Below are positions 1 through 4,696 of a stretch of DNA of 6,681 nt, in pieces. The translations under genes were made by a program, and so were the position numbers. The DNA comes from an uncultured Clostridium sp. (lineage in GTDB: Bacteria; Bacillota_A; Clostridia; Lachnospirales; Lachnospiraceae), in NCBI GenBank assembly GCA_900556965.1, contig USQV01000058.1, positions 1 to 6,681 on the forward strand, read 5' to 3'. Every line of letters begins with the position of its first letter. Within the stretch, counting starts at the first letter, position 1. Below the pieces are notes generated by a model. That model saw only the letters and a program-made list of their open reading frames with translations, was not told where the DNA came from and searched no databases.

Positions 1-1
1 G

Positions 2-445
2 GTCTTTGCTACCAGATCTCCGTTCCGGCCGAATCCCATCGGTCTTTCCTGTGTGAAGCTTGATTCCGTGGAGCTTCACACGGAAAGGGGGCCAATACTT
101 CACGTGTCAGGGGCTGATCTGATGGATCAGACCCCGATCTTTGACATTAAACCGTACATCAATTTTGCGGACAGCCATCCTGATGCTTCAGGAGGATTTA
201 CGGATATTACCAGAGAATATCATCTTGACGTTGATATCCCGGAAAAGCTCCTTTCTGTAGTGCGGCCGGAAAAACAGGAAGCGTTAAGGGCGGTTCTTTC
301 CCATGATCCTAGACCGTCCTATCAGGAGGATCCCGATCGTGTTTACGGGATGGAATTTGGAGGCTATGAGGTAAAATTCCGGGTAGTGGGACAGCTTCTT
401 AAAGTGGAAGATGTTTATCTCAGTCGAGAAGACTCTCCCTTTTAG
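2..445 (+). CDS. trmO: tRNA (N6-threonylcarbamoyladenosine(37)-N6)-methyltransferase TrmO, 3' part (5' end outside window)
   Basis: The reading frame is open from base 2, giving 147 visible residues; the N-terminus lies off the left edge. The first residues, VFATRSPFRPNPIGLS, are the hallmark TrmO/YaeB (TsaA-like beta-barrel) segment, part of the SAM-binding surface in this family. They are followed by the conserved stretch VSGADLMDQTPIFDIKPY and by a short C-terminal domain with DPRPSYQ, YGMEFGGYEVKFRV and a final VEDVYL. Known family role: TrmO uses S-adenosylmethionine to N6-methylate t6A37 of tRNA-Thr, giving m6t6A and improving decoding of ACC codons; it is cytoplasmic. The GTG at 53 is an internal Val codon and not the start, because the conserved motif lies upstream of it. 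The C-terminus appears intact. The gene converges on the pdaA-like gene and has no obvious partner in view. The coding sequence contains two strong hairpins (see findings). Confidence 0.92.
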   Translation, partial: VFATRSPFRPNPIGLSCVKLDSVELHTERGPILHVSGADLMDQTPIFDIKPYINFADSHPDASGGFTDITREYHLDVDIPEKLLSVVRPEKQEALRAVLSHDPRPSYQEDPDRVYGMEFGGYEVKFRVVGQLLKVEDVYLSREDSPF

Positions 446-495
446 ATAACAGGCGGTGAGCAACAGCAGATTTATCTTAGCGGGAGTTGAGTTTC

Positions 496-1308
496 CTATC
501 GTGGGAGATCGCTGACAGAACCGAAACGATACCCCATATCCTCCCAAGAGGTCAGCAATTCATCGAGGATCTCCGCATTTGTGGAGGAGGTGCTGTGGAG
601 GAGAACGATGGCCCCGGGATGGATCCTCCCCAGCAGCTTTTTAAAGGCCTCCTCTCGGGTCGGCTGCTTATCCTGATACCAGTCCACATACGCGAGACTC
701 CAGAAATAGGTGCGATACCCCAGCTCCTTAGCCATCCGCAGATTCTCTGTGCTGTATTTTCCCTGAGGAGGGCGGTAATACTTTGGCATGGTCTCTCCGG
801 TAAGCTCATGAAAGCGTGTTTCCAGATCAGACAGCTCTTTTTGAAAGGCATCAACCGAAGCAATCTTTGACATGTCCGGGTGATGATAAGTATGATTTGC
901 GACGATATGTCCTTCGCGAAGCATTCGTTTTACTAACTCCGGGCTGCTCTCCAGATAATTTCCCACAATAAAAAATGCAGCCGGGACGGAATGCTTTTTG
1001 AGTGCGTCTAAGATCTTTTCGGTATTGCCGTTTTCATATCCGGCATCAAACGTCAGATAGATGATCTTTTCATCGGTCATATCTGCATAGCAGGCATTGT
1101 ATTGTTTTAATTCATCGGCAGAAGCGTTTGCCACGGGAGGCTTTCCCTCGGTTTGGAAGCTAAGCCCCCAGTTACTGTCAGCCGAGGCTGTGACAGAAGG
1201 GGGAAAGGGGCTGTCTTTGTGGAGCGCAGCGGCAATTGTACCGGCATAAAAAGAACATACAAACAAAAAGATCACTGCGGCCAGACGGCCCGCTTTTTTT
1301 ATGTTCAT
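496..1308 (-). CDS. pdaA: PdaA-type polysaccharide deacetylase (delta-lactam-biosynthetic de-N-acetylase)
   Basis: The protein has 270 residues. An N-terminal signal/anchor (K4-K5-x2-R8, then hydrophobic from about 9 to 29) predicts export. A PdaA-like lead-in follows (NWGLSF about 46-51, KPPVANASADELKQY 56-70), then the NodB fold (carbohydrate esterase family 4). Visible motifs are TFDAGYE 86-92 with catalytic Asp88, metal-ligand motif HTYHH 139-143 (H139, H143), RPPQG 179-183, FWSLAYVDW 202-210, and IHPG 229-232 with LLH 236-238. Known role: PdaA removes the N-acetyl group of muramic acid after amidase (CwlD) cleavage, so that muramic delta-lactam forms in the spore cortex; this mark is needed for cortex hydrolysis at germination. 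The second Asp of the usual TFDDG motif is Ala89 here; B. subtilis PdaA has Asn there, so this fits the subfamily and is not evidence of inactivation. It implies the organism forms spores. A generic peptidoglycan deacetylase is less likely given the lead-in and the WSLAYVDW segment. The gene is monocistronic and divergent from the CPBP gene. Confidence 0.9.
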   Translation of the reverse strand: MNIKKAGRLAAVIFLFVCSFYAGTIAAALHKDSPFPPSVTASADSNWGLSFQTEGKPPVANASADELKQYNACYADMTDEKIIYLTFDAGYENGNTEKILDALKKHSVPAAFFIVGNYLESSPELVKRMLREGHIVANHTYHHPDMSKIASVDAFQKELSDLETRFHELTGETMPKYYRPPQGKYSTENLRMAKELGYRTYFWSLAYVDWYQDKQPTREEAFKKLLGRIHPGAIVLLHSTSSTNAEILDELLTSWEDMGYRFGSVSDLPR

Positions 1309-1319
1309 TCAATAGATGA

Positions 1320-1323
1320 CTCC
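1320..1323 (-). promoter_or_regulatory. Ribosome binding site of the pdaA-like gene
   Basis: On the minus strand GGAG (within GCGGAGTC) lies 11 nt upstream of the ATG at 1306-1308. The spacing is slightly long and the core short, suggesting modest translation compared with the AGGAGG sites of the CPBP and glgP genes. No other start codon in this frame keeps the hydrophobic signal segment, so this site supports the chosen start. Confidence 0.6.
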
Positions 1324-1337
1324 GCTTTTTTATTAAA

Positions 1338-1364
1338 GATATTGGCCCGCAGAAGGCTTTATGC
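1338..1364 (-). promoter_or_regulatory. Possible forespore-type (sigma-G/F-like) promoter for the pdaA-like gene
   Basis: On the minus strand GCATA (plus coordinates 1360-1364) is followed after 15 nt by CAATATC (plus 1338-1344), about 30 nt before the start codon. GCATA fits the -35 class GHATR shared by sigma-F and sigma-G. The second box only partly resembles the sigma-G -10 (CATnnTA-like), and the spacer is shorter than usual. B. subtilis pdaA is sigma-G dependent, which is the reason I looked. Partial matches like this occur by chance, so the call is weak. Confidence 0.2.
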
Positions 1365-1394
1365 TTTTCCTGGGTAGAATTTTGGAGAGATCTG

Positions 1395-1403
1395 TGTTAG
1401 GAT
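1395..1403 (+). promoter_or_regulatory. Possible extended -10 promoter for the CPBP gene
   Basis: TGT followed by TAGGAT makes an extended -10 (TGn plus a -10 hexamer with five of six matches to TATAAT if G at position 3 is the only difference from TAnnAT-type boxes counted loosely; strictly TAGGAT matches at four positions). It lies 57 nt before the ATG at 1461. No convincing -35 box stands 16-18 nt upstream. This is the best vegetative-type candidate in the divergent gap but is not strong. Confidence 0.25.
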
Positions 1404-1446
1404 AAAAAGCAAGCAGCGAAAGCGGATCGGGAAGGTTTGCTTTTAC

Positions 1447-1452
1447 AGGAGG
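1447..1452 (+). promoter_or_regulatory. Ribosome binding site of the CPBP protease gene (decides its start)
   Basis: A perfect AGGAGG with an 8 nt A-rich spacer stands before the ATG at 1461. It settles the start at 1461 over the in-frame TTG at 1437, which lies upstream of the Shine-Dalgarno sequence and would place the site inside the coding region. Confidence 0.9.
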
Positions 1453-1460
1453 AAAAAAAT

Positions 1461-2093
1461 ATGCGGATAAGGATTCGGAGAATTTTAGTGCCGGTTTTAT
1501 TCTGTCTTGCTGTGGCGTGCCTGATCGAGCTGCCTCTGGCGGAAACAACGATCTTCGGAAAGGATGTGATCCTGTGGGATACGCTTTTCCGGGCCATTGC
1601 GGCAGTACCGGTATTGCTTTGGTTTTATAGAGAGGATAAGGTATTTCGCGGAGAAAAAAGATGGGGCATTAAAGAGGCAGCGTTATGTGTCCTCTGCGGA
1701 GCTTCCCTGTCATTACTGTCCGGAGCTTTTCTGAAGCTTTTCGGAAGGACGGATTATCAGGAGGCGGCCGGCAATCTCCTGACGGAAACGCTCTGGTTAA
1801 AATATGTTGTGTTACTGGTGGCTTCCCCAATGCTGGAGGAACTGTTTTTCCGTGGGATTCTATATCAGAGACTTAAGGAATTATGTTCCCCCCTCGTTTC
1901 TGCCCTGTTTTCTGCGTTCCTGTTCGGAGTGTATCACGGAAATTTCAGTCAGGGGATCTACGGCTTTTTCATGGGACTTGTGCTGGCCTGTTCCATGGAG
2001 AAGTGTCAGACCGTGCAGGCGCCGATCATGATCCATCTTGCGGCGAATCTTGCGGCATTATTCTGCTCCGGTAACTATTCAGTACCTTCATAG
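1461..2093 (+). CDS. CPBP family intramembrane glutamic/metalloprotease (CAAX-Rce1 / Abi-like)
   Basis: The start at 1461 gives 210 residues. The protein is strongly hydrophobic, with membrane segments near 7-26, 36-55, 72-93, 113-135, 144-160, 164-178 and 187-203. It carries all three family motifs in order: EExxxR at E126-E127-x3-R131 (EELFFRG), FxxxH at F155-x3-H159 (FGVYH), and HxxxN at H192-x3-N196 (HLAAN). In this family (Pfam CPBP, related to Rce1) these Glu and His residues line an intramembrane active site; all are present, so it is probably active. The substrate cannot be told from sequence: relatives serve in CAAX-like processing, bacteriocin maturation or self-immunity, and stress. 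No bacteriocin, precursor peptide or transporter gene adjoins it. It is divergent from pdaA and convergent with glgP. Its last seven codons or so and its stop lie inside the structured element at 2071-2203, so the C-terminal tail NYSVPS may come from that element and not from the ancestral gene. Confidence 0.9.
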   Translation: MRIRIRRILVPVLFCLAVACLIELPLAETTIFGKDVILWDTLFRAIAAVPVLLWFYREDKVFRGEKRWGIKEAALCVLCGASLSLLSGAFLKLFGRTDYQEAAGNLLTETLWLKYVVLLVASPMLEELFFRGILYQRLKELCSPLVSALFSAFLFGVYHGNFSQGIYGFFMGLVLACSMEKCQTVQAPIMIHLAANLAALFCSGNYSVPS

Positions 2094-2097
2094 TTAC
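2071..2097 (+). other. Hairpin A, 8 bp perfect stem over the CPBP stop codon
   Basis: GTAACTAT (2071-2078) pairs perfectly with ATAGTTAC (2090-2097) around an 11 nt loop. The right arm contains the TAG stop codon (2091-2093) of the CPBP gene. This stem competes with the long-range terminal repeat pairing 2071-2084/2190-2203, because both use the same left arm. The two folds are therefore mutually exclusive. Confidence 0.6.
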
Positions 2098-2099
2098 AA

Positions 2100-2142
2100 G
2101 CAAAAATCCATTCCAAATCGGCTGCGCCGATGGGATTTTTGC
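2100..2142. terminator. Hairpin B, probable bidirectional transcription-end hairpin between convergent genes
   Basis: GCAAAAATCC (2100-2109) pairs perfectly over 10 bp with GGATTTTTGC (2133-2142). Nested inside is ATCGGC (2117-2122), TGC loop, GCCGAT (2126-2131). The A-run on the left arm and T-run on the right arm read similarly from both strands, as in bidirectional terminators placed between convergent genes. Here it would end the CPBP transcript (+) and the ileS-glgP transcript (-). The T-tract has only five bases and is part of the stem, not after it, so it is not a textbook intrinsic terminator. Confidence 0.45.
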
Positions 2143-2164
2143 CTTCCGGCTTATGTTTTCTTAC

Positions 2165-2189
2165 GGTCAGCGCAGCAAGTGCGCAGACC
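2165..2189. other. Hairpin C, GC-rich stem with one A-A mismatch
   Basis: GGTC plus GCGCA (2165-2168, 2170-2174) pairs with TGCGC plus GACC (2180-2184, 2186-2189) around a five-base loop, with a single A-A mismatch (2169/2185). It is immediately followed by the right terminal repeat arm at 2190, so it could stack on the closing helix of the element. Confidence 0.55.
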
Positions 2190-2213
2190 TACTGAACAAT
2201 TACTAGAACTGGT

Positions 2214-4676
2214 CTAATTCTGCTCTAATTCTACCGTAACCTTGTTAAGATGCCAGATATCCTTTACATATTCCTGGATCGTGCGGTCGGAGGAGAACTT
2301 TCCGCTGCAGGCGGTATTTAAGATTGCTGTTCTCGCCCACCATTTTTCATCCCGGTATGCCTTATCGATCTGATCCTCCGCTGCTGCGTAGGAACGGAAA
2401 TCCTTCAGGATGAAATACGTATCCGCGCGGTCGCTGGACTGGGTGTTCAGTAAGGAATTGTAGATATCCCGGAACAGCTCCGGATCCTGCGGGCTGTAGT
2501 ATCCGTTGATCAGCTGCATCAGCACACGGCGGATATCCTGATCGTTGTTGAAGATTTCCATCGGATCATAGCCACCGTTCTTCTCCAGATTGATGATCTC
2601 GTCTGCGGAAGCTCCAAAGATGAACATGTTCTCCTCACCGACTTCCTCCGCCATCTCCACATTGGCACCATCCATGGTTCCGATGGTCAGCGCACCGTTT
2701 AACATGAATTTCATGTTTCCGGTACCGGAGGCTTCTTTAGAGGCCGTGGAAATCTGTTCGCTCACATCCGCTGCGGCAAAGATGATCTCTGCATTTGATA
2801 CCCGGTAATCCTCAATAAATACGACCTTCAGCTTTCCGTTGATGGAGCGGTCATTGTTGATGACATCTGCAACGGCATTGATGAGCTTGATCGTAAGCTT
2901 CGCCCTCTTGTAGCCGGCGGCTGCCTTCGCTCCAAAGATAAAGGTACGCGGTACGATATCCATATTCGGATTATCCTTTAACTGATTATACAGGTACATA
3001 ACATGAAGGATATTCATGAGCTGACGCTTGTATTCATGTAGTCTCTTAACTTGGATATCGAAGATGGAGCGCGGATCTACCTCGATCCCGTTATGCTCTT
3101 TGATATATTCTGCCAGACGGAGCTTATTCTGATACTTGATATTCATAAATTCCTGCTGACATTTTTCATCATCCACAAACACAGAAAGCTTTTTGATCTG
3201 GGACAGGTCGGTGATCCACTCTTTTCCGATCTTATCGGTTACCCAGTCAGCAAGCAGCGGGTTTCCGTGGAGGAGGAAACGTCTCTGCGTGATACCATTT
3301 GTCTTATTGTTGAACTTCTGCGGCATCATCTGGTAGAAATCCTTTAATTCCTGCTTCTCAAGAATCTCGGTATGGAGCTTGGCTACGCCGTTTACGGAGA
3401 AGCTTCCCACAATGGCAAGATGAGCCATGCGTACCTGTCCGTCATAGATGATCGCCATCTTTCTGATCTTCTCATTGTCACCCGGATAGATCCGCTTGAT
3501 CTCCTCGATAAACCGGCGGTTGATCTCCTCAACGATCTGGTAAATACGCGGAAGCAGACGGGAAAACAGCTCGATGGGCCATTTTTCGAGAGCCTCGGAC
3601 ATGATCGTATGGTTTGTATAGGCACAGGTCTTCGTTGTGATCGCCCAGGCCTCATCCCATTCTAATCCCAGATCATCCAGAAGGACACGCATCAGCTCGG
3701 CCACGGCCACGGTAGGATGGGTATCGTTCATCTGGAAGACTGCCTTCTCAGGGAATTTATGGATATCGTCATGCTTCTCCAGATACTTCTTCACTGCACG
3801 CTGAACACTTGCGGAGATAAAGAAATACTGCTGTCTTAAGCGAAGCTCCTTACCTGCATAGTGGTTATCGTTGGGGTAAAGCACTTCAACGATCGTCTTT
3901 GCCAGATTTTCCTGCTCCACTGCCTTCTGATAATCGCCCTTGTCAAATTCATTCAGGTTGAAGGTATTAACCGGCTGTGCGTCCCAGATACGAAGGGAGT
4001 TTACCACATTGTTTCCATATCCCACGATCGGGATATCGTAGGGAATTGCTAAGACTGACTGATAGCCCTTCTGGACAAAACGGTTTCTGTGTCCGTCCCA
4101 CTCCGTCTCCACATATCCGCCGAATTTTATCTCGGTGGCATACTCGGCGCGGCGGATCTCAAACGGATATCCATCCTTTAACCATTCATCCGGAACCTCG
4201 ACCTGATAGCCATCCTTTATCTCCTGCTTAAACATTCCATAGCGGTAACGGATCCCACAGCCATAAGCCGGATAGCCCAGTGTGGCGAGGGAGTCCAGAA
4301 AGCACGCGGCAAGACGTCCCAGACCGCCGTTTCCGAGGGCCGGGTCTCTCTCCTGATCCTCGATCACGTTGAGGTCAAAGCCCAGCTCCTTTAACGCCTC
4401 GGCAACCTCCTTCTGCTCACACAGGCTGATGATATTGTTTCCGAGGAAACGGCCGGTGAGAAACTCCATCGACATGTAATATACAACCTTGGCATCCTGT
4501 TTTTCGTATTCCTTATGGGTCGCGATCCAGCGGTCAATGATCATATCCTTGACCGCCAGGGCAACTGCCTGATATACCTGCGAAGACGTCGCATCCTCAA
4601 TTGTTTTTCGATATGTGATCTTTAAGTTATAGATCACAGACTTCTTAAACTCCTCTTTGCTGATAATCTGGCTCAT
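2214..4676 (-). CDS. glgP: Glycogen/maltodextrin phosphorylase
   Basis: The protein has 820 residues, normal for the GT35 family. It removes alpha-1,4-linked glucose from the non-reducing ends of glycogen or maltodextrin with phosphate, giving glucose-1-phosphate, in the cytoplasm with pyridoxal phosphate. Visible landmarks: YYMSMEFLTGR 66-76, LGNGGLGRLAACFLDS 114-129, FQMNDTHPTVAVAEL 314-328, NKTNGITQRRF 457-467, IQVKRLHEYKRQ 541-552, and PLP signature EASGTGNMKFMLNG 648-661 with the Schiff-base lysine at K656. As in other bacterial enzymes there is no N-terminal extension carrying a phosphoserine of the animal type. The start at 4674-4676 is set by AGGAGG six bases upstream. A 25-codon extension to 4751 would overlap ileS and lacks a site. 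The gene lies 20 bp behind ileS, so it probably shares that transcript; glycogen synthesis genes are not in view. It could equally be named malP, since glycogen versus maltodextrin preference cannot be read from sequence. Confidence 0.97.
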   Translation of the reverse strand: MSQIISKEEFKKSVIYNLKITYRKTIEDATSSQVYQAVALAVKDMIIDRWIATHKEYEKQDAKVVYYMSMEFLTGRFLGNNIISLCEQKEVAEALKELGFDLNVIEDQERDPALGNGGLGRLAACFLDSLATLGYPAYGCGIRYRYGMFKQEIKDGYQVEVPDEWLKDGYPFEIRRAEYATEIKFGGYVETEWDGHRNRFVQKGYQSVLAIPYDIPIVGYGNNVVNSLRIWDAQPVNTFNLNEFDKGDYQKAVEQENLAKTIVEVLYPNDNHYAGKELRLRQQYFFISASVQRAVKKYLEKHDDIHKFPEKAVFQMNDTHPTVAVAELMRVLLDDLGLEWDEAWAITTKTCAYTNHTIMSEALEKWPIELFSRLLPRIYQIVEEINRRFIEEIKRIYPGDNEKIRKMAIIYDGQVRMAHLAIVGSFSVNGVAKLHTEILEKQELKDFYQMMPQKFNNKTNGITQRRFLLHGNPLLADWVTDKIGKEWITDLSQIKKLSVFVDDEKCQQEFMNIKYQNKLRLAEYIKEHNGIEVDPRSIFDIQVKRLHEYKRQLMNILHVMYLYNQLKDNPNMDIVPRTFIFGAKAAAGYKRAKLTIKLINAVADVINNDRSINGKLKVVFIEDYRVSNAEIIFAAADVSEQISTASKEASGTGNMKFMLNGALTIGTMDGANVEMAEEVGEENMFIFGASADEIINLEKNGGYDPMEIFNNDQDIRRVLMQLINGYYSPQDPELFRDIYNSLLNTQSSDRADTYFILKDFRSYAAAEDQIDKAYRDEKWWARTAILNTACSGKFSSDRTIQEYVKDIWHLNKVTVELEQN

Positions 4677-4682
4677 GTAAGT

Positions 4683-4688
4683 CCTCCT
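4683..4688 (-). promoter_or_regulatory. Ribosome binding site of glgP (decides its start)
   Basis: A perfect AGGAGG on the minus strand lies 6 nt upstream of the ATG at 4674-4676, inside the 20 bp gap after the ileS stop. It excludes the longer in-frame start at 4751 and gives glgP its own strong translation start within the presumed ileS-glgP transcript. Confidence 0.9.
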
Positions 4689-4696
4689 GTCGTTGT

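Larger units (their letters stand above)
2071..2203. repeat. Structured non-coding element with 14 bp terminal inverted repeats (MITE-like or dispersed intergenic repeat)
   Basis: The left end GTAACTATTCAGTA (2071-2084) and right end TACTGAACAATTAC (2190-2203) are inverted repeats matching at 12 of 14 positions. In minus-strand RNA the two mismatches become G-U wobbles, so all 14 positions can pair. Inside lie hairpin A (2071-2097), sharing the left arm, hairpin B (2100-2142) with a nested stem, and hairpin C (2165-2189), which abuts the right arm directly. There is no meaningful reading frame. The 133 bp element fills the convergent gap between the CPBP gene (overlapping its last codons and stop) and glgP (11 nt from 2203 to the stop complement at 2214). 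No target-site duplication is visible at the ends. Compact size, terminal repeats and internal palindromes suggest a non-autonomous mobile or dispersed repeat, or a transcript-end element. Copy number cannot be judged from one window. Confidence 0.65.

Noticed and set aside
435..486. Imperfect hairpin between trmO and pdaA as a terminator
   Set aside because: CTCCC/GGGAG and AGATAA/TTATCT can pair around a 22 nt loop, but the internal loop is large and no T-tract follows on either strand. I see no convincing terminator in this convergent gap.
487..870. Open frame of 127 codons on the + strand opposite pdaA
   Set aside because: It lies wholly antisense to a well-supported gene, has no ribosome binding site and no recognisable domain; it is a shadow frame.
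1405..1444. Inverted repeat AAAAGCAA / TTGCTTTT upstream of the CPBP ribosome binding site
   Set aside because: The stem is 8 bp and A/T-rich with a 24 nt loop, and the left arm may precede the transcription start; it is too weak to call an operator or leader structure.
1437..1460. TTG start for the CPBP protein adding 8 residues
   Set aside because: The added residues would be encoded by the Shine-Dalgarno region itself; the perfect AGGAGG at 1447-1452 serves the ATG at 1461.
2213..2232. 9 bp direct repeat TCTAATTCT at the 3' end of glgP as an insertion footprint
   Set aside because: The copies are only 2 bp apart, both lie outside the structured element, and they fall in the glgP C-terminal codons. 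Slippage or chance in A/T-rich codons explains them.
3051..3665. Open frames of about 97 codons on the + strand opposite glgP
   Set aside because: They are antisense to conserved glgP coding sequence, with no start signals or family resemblance.
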